A stretch of 20,892 nt of DNA from contig JAQGAU010001183.1 in assembly GCA_034698045.1 (NCBI GenBank), positions 1 to 20,892 of the forward strand, in the 5' to 3' direction. Each line of letters starts with the position of its first letter. Position 1 is the stretch's first letter. Under the pieces are notes generated by a model. That model saw only the letters and a list, made by a program, of their open reading frames with translations, was not told the DNA's origin and made no database searches. Both the position numbers and the translations under genes were made by a program. Source of the stretch: Paramacrobiotus richtersi (lineage: Eukaryota > Tardigrada > Eutardigrada > Parachela > Macrobiotidae). Positions 1-8,905 of this stretch are shown in pieces.

Positions 1-344
1 TTCGTTTTTGTAGATGCACTGATCTCGAGCTGACTACTGGAGATCTGGATAACTTTCCCAAATTACGCTGTCTCGAATTTCCCGGTAGTACATTAGCGGA
101 TTTATCCACCGAGATCTTGACACCATTATCACAAGTGGAGATGCTAATTTTGACGGGCGACGGTCCACCGAAAGCCGGATTCAAAGAGTTCCTTGCTGCT
201 CTTAAAAATGCGCCACGGTTTTCTGGATTAAGAAAATACCTGTCCCAAAGAAGTTACCTACTGCAGCCAAGAATTGAGGGCGAAATATGGAGATACCGGT
301 ATCTAGCCAGCCGTCCTAGCCGTGGTTTTGAGTTGGAGATCTAA
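1..344 (+). CDS. 3'-terminal exon of a leucine-rich-repeat (F-box-like) protein, partial
   Basis: The frame is open from base 3 to a TAA at 342-344, about 113 codons. A TTTTTGTAG at 5-13 could be the splice acceptor, so the exon probably starts at 14. The product has spaced leucine motifs (LELTTGDLDNF, LRCLEFPGSTL, VEMLILTGD), as in C-terminal leucine-rich repeats of F-box/LRR proteins. The repeat is followed by a charged Arg/Tyr-rich tail ending in FELEI. The block VEMLILTGD...FKEFLAAL resembles the last repeat of the two F-box paralogues downstream (for example FRFDREKPEF...FVKAV), so it may be a more distant relative. The 5' part lies outside the window and no F-box is visible. LRR character is seen in the sequence; membership of an F-box family is inferred. 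Confidence 0.55.
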   Translation, partial: RFCRCTDLELTTGDLDNFPKLRCLEFPGSTLADLSTEILTPLSQVEMLILTGDGPPKAGFKEFLAALKNAPRFSGLRKYLSQRSYLLQPRIEGEIWRYRYLASRPSRGFELEI

Positions 345-1634
345 AAGCATTGAGTTTACGTTGTCACGAGCTGCTTGGGATGAGCTGGTTTTTCTTCTGT
401 TACTAGATGCTTGTGATGCACGCTTCTGCAGCGGCTCGACAGCTGTTGTTTGACTACCTAATCGTCCACTTTGCTCTATCTTCTTTTTCGACGTCGCAAA
501 GAAGTTTGTGTTCAAAGAGACTTCCACTGCGCAGCTGAACGCATTGTCCGCGATCATCTATTTTATTTTTCTTCACAGTAGAGTATGGTTTATTGATTTT
601 TCACTGCCAATTCAGAACGATACACTGTTAGCTGATGGTGCCGCAGATGCCACCACCTGTAAATTTACTGTACGCGATCGCTGAAGTGGCACGCAGAATA
701 GTGTATTCGTTAACATGCGCGGCAAATATTCGCACTCTGCCTAAACGCACTCACCACACTGCCAGTCCCGCTGGGATAGCCAAATTTTCGTGCCATTTCA
801 GCGAGCGCGTACAGTACAACAAATTGAGTTCGTTCAACAGTTCCGCTCCGTCGACGGTACCGAAGATGGATGCCGCGTTACCACGCTGAATTTCCAGCGA
901 TAAACGTCGTCGTCGGTATTCGTGTGAGCGGAGTTCGCCTGTGTGCTCCTTCAGCCGTTCTGCCTGGCGTCGTGTAGTATTATGTGCTTCCCGTTCCATG
1001 CAATACTGTTTTTACGTAATATAACTGCACGACAACAGTCATCAGTGAGCCGCATTGAATGTGGCGCATTCGACTGCACGCGACAGCCGCATTCTTCGGT
1101 CAGCTGCACTCAAATGTCCCATCTTGCTGAACAACTTGTCCATAGGGAAGCATGGAAACAGCGTCGACTTTGTTTGCTTCCAGAAATGTAGACATTACGG
1201 CTATATACGTCACGTATACGGGGTATACCAAAACGTTTGTTAATTTTTTCTGTATCATACAGAATGTTGTTTGCTAACTGCTACGAAGCTGTAAAAGAGA
1301 TATTTGCAAGAACCTATTTGCATCTTGTAGATTTTGTGCAACTGCGCGTGCGTTACCATGCTCGCACTGGGCTCATTGAACATTGTTTGCAGTGTAGGGT
1401 AGGTGTACTGGGGTCACGAGATTCTGTTTGCCGCGAAGCCATGAACTACTACCGCACGCAGACTGCTGGTTACTTGGTTCAGTGAAATTTTACAAATTAC
1501 AACCCTTCAGCTGTTTTTATAACCTAACTACAACAGCTAATTATAACAGGCACAAGTATATTTAGCTTGAATTTGAAACATATACCGTGTATAACATGTC
1601 AACAAGGGCCCTTAAGCGCCCTTTTATCCGTTTC
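345..1634. other. Intergenic or 3' UTR stretch, no gene supported
   Basis: Only short open frames of low credibility occur here, with no recognisable domain and no splice-consistent joining. The stretch probably holds the converging 3' ends of the partial LRR gene (+) and of the F-box gene ending at 1635 (-). A small inverted repeat, AAGGGC/GCCCTT, sits at about 1604-1623 just beyond the F-box gene stop. The sequence right after that stop (AAACGGATAAAAG) resembles the same place in the paralogue at 7577 (AAACGGATCAAAG), so the ancient duplication reached slightly past the stop codon. Confidence 0.5.
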
Positions 1635-3311
1635 TTATATGTTAGACAGGACATCACTAACAGCTAGGAGAAACTGATGAAACAACTTATACTCAGGTAT
1701 TTCGCGATCGAAGCGAAAACTTGGTATAGTCACGGTCGAAGACAACCATGGGGGAGGGTGAAGTTGGAGTTGTCTTTCTAGCAGAACATTGTTACCCGCA
1801 CGGTCATCTAGCAGGCTGTAGTTTGCAAGATGCAACCACCGGCAGAGAGTGGCAAGACTCTGCAGATGCTGCAGTTTTTCCCAGCCATCCCATGGCTGGA
1901 CCAGTTCCTCCAAAACTGCGCAGTCTTTGAGCATCAGGACGATCAAATTCAGGTTCCTCACTTTCACGTAGTTCTGTAGAACTTTGACTTTGAAGGTATC
2001 TAGCTCCCAGTGGCACAGGACGAGAGCTTTCAGTTTATCGGTGCAGATTCTGTCCAGCAGGTTGCAGAATTCGTAACTCTGATCAGCTAGCCTCGGACGT
2101 GATCGTTCGGTGCGGAAATCAATTGCAATATGGTGGGCAAAGTGGCTGCGTGTCAGTACATCCTTCCATCTTCTGCACACCCTATAAAGCAGAAACAGCT
2201 GTACACTGTATGCCCGACACGTTTGCTGCTCGTGATCAAAAGGACTAAAAAAAAGCTGTTAAGGATATTTATTCATTTTAACCTTATGTCATTAGAGATG
2301 TGGATTTACCTTCGGAATGCATACTGCTGCAAATAATCCAGTCGCACAAGAATCTCGATAAGCAACTCCGGAATAACAAATTTCAAGCCGACCGCATCTG
2401 CAATACATAAACATTTGCATATGGTGATAATTAGCGGAACTACGCTGAAGTTCCCTACCTGCAAGTGTACCAAGTTCACTGGAGACCTCGGTCGTAATCA
2501 GCATCGGTCTAGCGACGGATACTTGGCAAATTATTGTTCCATTAGCCAGACACTCCAGAAATGCATTGGCAAGACGTTCTGTTGTCCAGTAGGTAAAGCA
2601 CCTTTCCCATGCAACAAAAACCACGTAATCCGTTGCAAACGCAAAATAAAACTTGAAGTAATCGTAGCCCGGCCACAAAGAATCATCAAATGCAGCGCCC
2701 GAACCATAATACTGCACTGCACGTACAATTTCCCGATGAGCACGACATTCGTCGATATGTGTCACAGCACACGCAGGAGGGAACGGTACGATATGCTTGA
2801 CATAGCCTCCCGTTCTCGCATCCCGCCGCCCCAGTACAGACTTCTCCGGAAGCATTTCATCCGTTTCCGTGATCTGGCGACGGTGTACGACGCGAGTCTG
2901 TCCTTGCAGGTTGACCACTGTGAGATAGGAACTTTCGTATTTACTGCCGATAACCAGTGATGCGGGCTGAAAGATGAACGGTGCGCCTTGGTTTTCACGA
3001 ACGGCGACTTGGATCGAAGGAGAGGCCGAGATATCCATTAGAGGATAGTTAGCCCAATGTACATCGTGTGGCCACACGTTCTCTACAGGTATCCACGCGG
3101 CGGGTTTAGTCGGGCAACGGAAATCAACGAATATATGATCGTCTTGAATATCGTGGACGTAGCCGAGATACCAGATGTTGTCTCCTTGGTTGACTTTTAC
3201 CGTGTTTCCTGCACCCATGTGCCGGGCTGGTTTCAACCATGGGGGTGGAAAGTCACGAGTTCGACGCCATTCTGCCAGTTTCGGATTGAACGCGTTGAGC
3301 GGCATATGCAT
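1635..3311 (-). CDS. F-box protein with Tudor/Agenet-like N-terminal region (three coding exons, 495 aa)
   Basis: Exons are 3311-2459, 2397-2310 and 2181-1635. Introns are 61 and 128 nt, both GT-AG. The phases (1, then 2) agree and give 496 codons including TAA. The exon begins at 3313 after a TTTTTACAG acceptor, so a 5'-UTR intron is likely. A second in-frame ATG at 3305 aligns with the paralogue's start. Residues about 35-66 (GNTVKV...WYLGYVHD...IFVDFRC) look like a Tudor/Agenet-type beta barrel. Beta-rich segments follow to about 284. Residues 291-330 form an F-box split by the last intron (FVIPELLIEILVRLD, then VCRRWKDVL). The C-terminus has leucine-rich segments (NLNLIVLMLKDCAVLEEL). F-box proteins normally recruit substrates to an SCF ubiquitin ligase through Skp1; the substrate is unknown. 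The N-terminal fold is inferred from residue pattern only. Confidence 0.82.
2182..2309 (-). other. 128-nt intron inside the F-box domain
   Basis: Donor CGAAG|GTAAAT and acceptor TTTATAG|GGTGTGC join AG+G to code Arg in the middle of the F-box. The paralogue has the same intron position and phase, which shows that the two genes share the structure by duplication. Confidence 0.8.
2398..2458 (-). other. 61-nt intron of the F-box gene
   Basis: The transcript reads TTGCAG|GTAGGG at the donor and TATTGCAG|ATGCGG at the acceptor. Splicing joins G+AT to make GAT (Asp) and brings the F-box into frame. The paralogue keeps the donor but has lost this acceptor. Confidence 0.8.
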
Positions 3312-4564
3312 GGCTGTAAAAACAGACCAGTGCACAACATGTACATTGCGAACAGTAGATATGCAGCGCTAAGCAGAACAATAAATTTGTTTGCTGATCG
3401 TTGAGGAGAAAACTAATTTCTTAATCGCTTAAGTAAAGGGCTTCATCATCTTGTTCTGGTAGAAAGTAAGGCAGTCCTACTTTTTATTATGATCTCGTGA
3501 ATGGTGCTTTATGCTAGACAAGACAAATTTATTCCCCAGATTTCTCTGGCAGAGGCACCACGCTTGGTGGCGCACATAATAGCACTGTAACAAAGAGGCT
3601 AAACCACATTTTAAGGCATAGAAATGGGTTATCGCAAAAAAAACCAAATTTATTAAAAATATGCATATATATAAATAAAAAACATAGCAGCTGTACATAC
3701 TATGTGTTACAGCAGTTAGTGTATCAAGGTAGAAAGAACCAAACACTCTCCGACATGGTACACGGTAGGTCCGACATGGTACATGGCACACGGTAACTGC
3801 CAACATCGGATGTTTGCTCATGCCAGTTTATTACCTCCAAAAGTGTAGCAGCTGTTTAGTAATCACAGTCCTTATTCTAGGCTAGGTTCTGTCAGTTTAT
3901 GAACTGCTTTGTACCGCTGTGACTTTACATGGCGCAAATAAGGCTTATCTTCGTGTTCCGTAAATCAGTGTTTTTCGAAACTATCTGACGTATCCATATT
4001 ACCCTGTACATACCTTGTAAAAATTTCCAACGCCAGGAAAAGGTCTAGTCCACGAGCAAAATCGTGGCGGAGATAACCAAACTGCAACTGGCCTGGGCGT
4101 TGATGTCTTGAGAAACTAGGAAGTTCAAACTAAACCTGCTAGAAGGTTCTGTTTATTCATTTCAAAAATTTTTGATTTTAGTGAGAGAACGTCTCAGGGT
4201 AAACTGCGATTTGTGAGCAAAAAGCAGTACAAGCCGAACAACTGACCAACTAATCCATTGCTGTACTGTACGTATATGTCCGTCTAGAGTTTAGATCAAA
4301 ACGGCGCCTGTCTGTTTCGTTATTGCTACGACTGCCCAGTGCCCTGTTTTCCCGCATTTTCAGGTCAGCGTTGAGGTTACCAAAGAAAGCAGTATGTAAT
4401 TATAAATGGCCTGCTAGTTCCGTTATGATTAGGTCAGAAGATTAATTTCTGTGTTCTTCTGTCAGAACAGTGCTGCCTTTTTGTTCATCGATTGTAGTAG
4501 CCAGGCCGAGGAGCATTGGTGATAGTTTACCGGGCGGGCAAAGTGGATTTGCAATGGAGTGAGA

Positions 4565-4590
4565 CTTACTCATTATACTTAATGAGTAAG
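4565..4590. repeat. Perfect 11-bp inverted repeat
   Basis: CTTACTCATTA, a 4-nt loop TACT, then TAATGAGTAAG. It is a small hairpin in the spacer with no evident function. Confidence 0.6.
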
Positions 4591-5142
4591 ATTCTTTTTA
4601 CATGGACAGAAATTTCCCAAGTCCTGGACTGCTTATGTTTCCACAACGCAAAAATGCAGGAGACGTAGACGTGTAGAATACACGTTTTCGCCGTCAGGGA
4701 TCTGTTCCGTCTGCTGGACGCGCATTCCTGGGGCTGGATTTCTTTTGCTGTTTGCAAGGTAAACTGAACAAACTCAGGGGAAGTGTTAGGTATATACGGT
4801 ATAGGACTCCTACCCTTAATTTGCGCTAAATAATATCAGAGCACTGATCATAATTGCCAGGGCAAAGAAAGCTGCTAAAATGTTTTAAAATATTTTGTGG
4901 GGAGTATTTTCCAGCGGGGGAATGCCCTGCAGGCAGAAGTCCTTCTTCTCCTTGTCAGGTTTGGCAGGGCGTTTCACCAGCAATTTTGACGTAAAGATGT
5001 CTCTGGAGATGGCGATGCCGCGATGGGGTTTTACATGTGCCGCGAACGATTTTCTTTCTTGCCACTGTACTCATACTGTAGACCACATTCTCTCGCTGCT
5101 CGGCGGTATTGGGGGAGGAGGGATGTCAGGCGCCCAAGTATG

Positions 5143-5200
5143 CAAGAGCATATTCATACGTACACATACGTTCATACGTGTACGTATGAATATGCTCTTG
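5143..5200. repeat. Perfect 23-bp hairpin
   Basis: The arm 5143-5165 (starting CAAGAGCATATTC) is exactly complementary to 5178-5200, with a 12-nt loop at 5166-5177. The perfect arms suggest a recent or constrained structure, such as a very short foldback element. No clear target-site duplication is visible. Confidence 0.75.
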
Positions 5201-5259
5201 ACTGGAGCTCACAATTGTCAGATAATTCAGTGCGTTGTCTAACATATAGGTTTGTCAAC

Positions 5260-5512
5260 GAAACGGCTGAAATTTGCAAACCATTTGCATATTTTCATGT
5301 ATTCATACATGAAAATATCAACTATATGCAGCTACTGATATTTTCATGCATTCATACTTGTATGTTTAAGTTTTCATATATTCAATTATATAATTCATAC
5401 TAAAGGTATCAACTATATGTAGCTACTGATACTTGAAACTAAGTTTAACTACGAAACTACTGCATGTATGAAAATATGTAAATGGTTGCAAGTCTCACTT
5501 GTCAGCCGTTTC
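5260..5512. mobile_element. Foldback (MITE-like) element with 11-bp termini
   Basis: GAAACGGCTGA at 5260-5270 is exactly mirrored by TCAGCCGTTTC at 5502-5512. Further in, the arms still pair imperfectly (TTGCAAACCATTTGCATATTTTCAT against ATGAAAATATGTAAATGGTTGCAA), with about a 10-nt insertion near the right end. The interior has two copies of a 25-bp near-palindromic unit (TATCAACTATATG...CTACTGATA) at 5316-5340 and 5407-5431. No transposase is encoded. No convincing target-site duplication was found, so the family is not assigned. Confidence 0.6.
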
Positions 5513-5894
5513 CAGTTCGCACACGTGTTTCTGAAGGTTGAATGGATTGCCCGGCGTTGAAAAGTTAATCTATAATTTCATAAACATTCTTTCGAGGTGA
5601 AAGTAGGTCATCATAACAGTGTACCATGTTTAATATGCATTTACACTAGACAATTCGAGACTTTGAACAAAAAGTTTATTTTTTTGCTTCATTTCTAGTC
5701 TCCGTTTAAGGAAATTATGCGTACCAATGCAGAATCTATATCTAGTGTAGCATCCCGAAAAACAAGTATGCATCCGTCCGTAACAGTGCACTCATTTTCT
5801 TTACATGCCGCTGTTTATGGAGGGTTGTGCGTGGAAGTTATCGGCACACCGGACTGTTCCGTTGTTATCGTGTCATCTATTGTCTTTTTCAGCT

Positions 5895-7577
5895 ATGCAG
5901 CTCAATCCGTACGATCTAAAACTGGCAGAATGGCGTCGAGCACGCGAATTTCCACCCCCATTTCTGAAACCAGCCCGGCACATGGGCGTAGGAAACACCG
6001 TAAAAGTCAACCACGGAGACAACATATGGTATCTCGGCTATATCCACGATATTCAGGACGATCTGATGTTCGTTGATTTCCGTTGCCTTGCTAACAAGTA
6101 AGCCGGCCGCGTGGATACCTGTACAGAACGTGTGGCCACACGATGTACATTGGGGCAACTTTCCTCTGAAGAACTTCCCTGCCTCAAAATCGATTCAGGT
6201 TGTCATTCAAGAGAGCAAATGTACACCGTTCATATTTCAGCCAGCAGCACTCGTTACCGGCAGTACACTCGAAAGTTCGTATCTCACAGTGGTCAACGTG
6301 CACGGTCATAATCGCATCGTACATCGCTGCCAGATCACAGATGTGGATGAGATGCTTCCGGAGTGCTCTGTACTGTCGCGACGGGGTGTGAGACCGGGTA
6401 GATATGTCAAGCATATCGTGCCATTTGCTCCTGCGTATGCTGTGACACATATCGACGAATGTCGTATTCACCATGAAATCGTACTGACACAGCAGCCTTT
6501 CGCTTCGAACTTGGAGTTTAATGAGACTTTGGCGCCCGGCTACGATTACGTTAAGTTCTATTTGGCGTTCGCACCAGATTACCTGGTGTTTATTGCTTGG
6601 GAAAGAGGCTGGACCTACTGGACAAACGAACATCTTTCCAAGACATTAATGGACTGCCTTGCAAATGGTGCAATAATTTGCCAAGTATCCGTCGCTAGAC
6701 CGATGACGACTGAAACTGCCAGTGGATTTGATACACTTGCAGGTAGACAAATTTATTGTATTTCCGCTAATTTTCTGTGTCTGTCTCATCTACAGTATGT
6801 ATATTACAAACGCCGTCTGCTTGAAGTTTGTTCCACCAGAGCTGTTGTGCGACTTTCTTGTGAGACTTGATTATTTGCAGCAGTTTGCATTCCGGAGGTA
6901 AACTACTGTACATGTACATACTATACATTCAGACATCAAGACAGCATGATTTCAACCGACAATTCACAATGTTGTAATATTGTCCTAGTCTTCAGTCAGT
7001 ACTTAGTAAACGTATTATACAGTGTGCAACTGGGTCATTTTACAGGGTGTGCCGAAAATGGAAGGATATGCTGACAAGCAGCCATTTCCGCATCCATATT
7101 ATGATTGATTTCCGCACCGAAAGATCGCCTCTGAGACTGGCTGATCAGAGTTACGAATTCTGCACCCTACTGGATAGAATCTGCACCGATAAACTGAAAA
7201 CTCTGGTCATGTGCAACTGGGAGCTGGACATCTTCAAAGTCGAAGTCATGCACAATTATTTCAAACTAAGGAACCTGGATTTGACCGTTTTGATGCTCAA
7301 AGACTGCGCCGCTGTGGATGAAATTGGTCCCTGTGGCAAGCTGAATCAACTACAGAGCCTTGCCGCTTTTTGCCAGTGGGTGCATATTAGAAATTACTGT
7401 CTGTTGGGTGAAATGGGACACAGTCGTGCCGTCCTAGCAAAAATGCCTCGGTTTCGCTGCCGATCTACCGAACCGTTTCCTTCCACCGTTAGCGTTCGAA
7501 GTTTTCGTTTTGATCGTGAAAAACCTGAGTTTGAGCAGTTTGTTCAGTTTGTCAAAGCAGTTCAGGACGTGTGGTAA
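5895..7577 (+). pseudogene. Inverted paralogue of the F-box gene, with a frameshift and a lost splice acceptor
   Basis: Homologous exons are 5895-6742, 6810-6897 and 7046-7577. They match the gene at 1635-3311 along nearly their whole length, roughly two-thirds of residues by eye. The ATG at 5895 follows a CTTTTTCAG acceptor. After 68 codons the frame hits TAA at 6099-6101, because a 7-nt tandem duplication (TTGCTAA then CAAGTAA) replaces the single 7-mer of the intact copy. The homologous frame then runs clean from about 6100 to the donor CAG|GTAGAC at 6742. The acceptor that should precede 6810 reads ACAA instead of GCAG. The upstream AG at 6794-6795 or intron retention both put the F-box (VPPELLCDFLVRLD / VCRKWKDML) out of frame. 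The last exon is intact for 176 codons. It is probably a young pseudogene; an assembly error or a truncated functional product is possible. Confidence 0.7.
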
Positions 7578-8020
7578 ACCGTAAACGGATCAAAGTGCTA
7601 ATGCTAATAGTTTATGTATGTAATACGTGGCAGAATGTGTTGTTTTCATTCAGAAATACGAGTATTTTGTTACAGAATGAGAAAGGAAATACTCTCTATG
7701 TTCGCGATACCTTTAATGATGATAACTAACTGCCTGTTTCCTTATCGTGCATCTTGTTAGAAATACACTGGCATCTGTATAAAATGCAAGCTAAAATCTT
7801 GCCGAACCCCGAAGCGATCCGGACAGACATGTTGAGAAAACCTTGGCAAACACTAAGTACGAATAACCTACCTGTGTACTCCATGTAACAACTCCGAAAC
7901 GAAGAATCCTTCGTGGAGCGGTTAACCCGAAACGAACCGCTTAAAAGGTCACTGACACCAGTCAGTTTGCAAGAATGTCATTGTCTAGAACGTGTGGAAC
8001 GTAAAGCATTCATATTCTCA

Positions 8021-8195
8021 TATAGGGGGTATTACGTTGCGCAAAGTGCAACATGTCTGTAGTGCTCCAGTCACACGGGGTGGAGATTACGTCATGGCTA
8101 CACATCGGGAGTGCGCAGCCATAACGTCACCGCCAACCGGTGTGACTGGAGCAGTACAGACATGTTGCACTTTGCGCAACGTAATACCCCCTATA
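8021..8195. mobile_element. Near-palindromic 167-bp MITE flanked by TATA
   Basis: The element spans 8025-8191 and begins GGGGGTATTACGTTGCG. Its first 52 bases pair with its last 52 with one mismatch, and the next ~25 pair more loosely. TATA flanks both ends (8021-8024 and 8192-8195), consistent with a TA or TATA target-site duplication as in Tc1/mariner-type elements. It has no coding capacity, so it would be non-autonomous. Confidence 0.85.
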
Positions 8196-8446
8196 TACTG
8201 TACCTATGTAGTGAAGAAAATCAAGACAATCGATTAGATTCTGATCATTAGAAATTAGTACAGTATATAACTTACTGGAAGCAGTTTTGACTGATGAGAG
8301 CTACCAAATGGCATGTATGATGATTAAGCACAGCTGACTTTCAGTATTTGACCATTGTATCGTCAAGGCAGATGGTCACCCGCCTTGGTATCGTTTTAGA
8401 CATTATCCACATTTACAAAACATGAATCTGTTGAGTTTGTTATGGC

Positions 8447-8452
8447 AATAAA
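8447..8452 (+). promoter_or_regulatory. Poly(A) signal AATAAA on the plus strand
   Basis: A canonical hexamer about 870 nt after the stop of the plus-strand F-box pseudogene. It is the first clear plus-strand candidate for that transcript, but the distance makes the assignment weak. Confidence 0.25.
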
Positions 8453-8502
8453 ACCGATATCAATCGCTGTAATCAGCACCCTTTTCGCTTATTCAGCACA
8501 TT

Positions 8503-8508
8503 TTTATT
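8503..8508 (-). promoter_or_regulatory. VIRMA: Poly(A) signal AATAAA for VIRMA
   Basis: The hexamer lies about 245 nt past the VIRMA stop codon in the transcript direction, a normal 3'-UTR length. It is the first canonical signal seen downstream of that stop. Confidence 0.55.
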
Positions 8509-8752
8509 CCACATTTGTTAATTCTCTCCCGGGAAAAAAAGCTCTATAAATTCTTCTGTCCTCCCCATTAATGCAAACAAAAAACCAAAATTCCCAACAA
8601 TTGACAAAATCAAAGACTGGTAATCTGTCATAAACCTATCCACAACCGAAACTGCACCATTCATCACCTTTTGCCAACAACCATGAGAACAAGAAACAAG
8701 ATAGCAACATTTTCAAACAAAATCCAGTTTCCAGTCCAGTTTTGGTGCCAAT

Positions 8753-8905
8753 TCACACGACTGTCGATGAGCTGGAGGCCGCCAAACCGCTACTTCGCTT
8801 CATCCAGTTATAGAGCATTTTCTCAATGTGCATTGAGTCGCTGATGAGGACCAGTGGCTGCGAGTTGCATATGAAGGCCTGGTCCATGTGAACAGCTTTG
8901 TCGAT
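8753..8905 (-). CDS. VIRMA: VIRMA terminal exon
   Basis: Acceptor TTGTACAG|ATCGAC in phase 0, with stop TGA at 8755-8753. The 50 residues run through MLYNWMKRSSG and end in a Ser cluster (ASSSSTVV). No Arg-Gly-rich tail follows, unlike human VIRMA. Confidence 0.8.
   Translation of the reverse strand: MDKAVHMDQAFICNSQPLVLISDSMHIEKMLYNWMKRSSGLAASSSSTVV

Larger units (their letters stand above)
3314..5892. other. Spacer between divergent F-box paralogues; holds repeats, no gene supported
   Basis: Both paralogues point outward from this 2.6-kb stretch, so it should hold both promoters and probably their 5'-UTR first exons. These first exons are implied by acceptors TTTTTACAG at 3314 and CTTTTTCAG ending at 5892. 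I could not identify the first exons. Open frames at 3477-3821 (-) and 4895-5403 (+) have no family features and overlap AT-rich or repeat sequence. A degenerate 21-bp direct repeat (CCGACATGGTACA...) lies at 3750-3795. Foldback elements within it are listed separately. Confidence 0.5.
7578..8752. other. Convergent 3' region between the F-box pseudogene and VIRMA
   Basis: No gene is supported here. The stretch holds the MITE at 8025-8191, a 7-bp inverted repeat AGCGGTT/AACCGCT at 7917-7941, and opposing poly(A) signals. The 8509-8752 part is probably the VIRMA 3' UTR. Confidence 0.5.

Noticed and set aside
635-1485. Chain of 80-codon plus-strand frames between 635 and 1485
   Set aside because: Frames cannot be joined by consistent splice sites, show no domain, and overlap similar-length frames on the other strand.
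3477-3821. 114-codon minus-strand frame rich in hydrophobic and Cys/Tyr residues
   Set aside because: It overlaps AT-rich sequence and a short direct repeat, has no family features, and its apparent membrane-like character is expected from A/T-rich codons.
4895-5403. Two overlapping plus-strand frames upstream of the F-box pseudogene
   Set aside because: They run through the hairpin and foldback elements, and their sequence (His/Tyr/Thr runs) follows the repeats rather than a protein family.
5143-5512. CRISPR-like array from repeated CATAC/TTCATAC words
   Set aside because: Spacing is irregular, repeats are parts of palindromes, and the context is a spliced eukaryotic genome.
7992-8237. 81-codon plus-strand frame
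   Set aside because: It lies almost entirely within the palindromic MITE.
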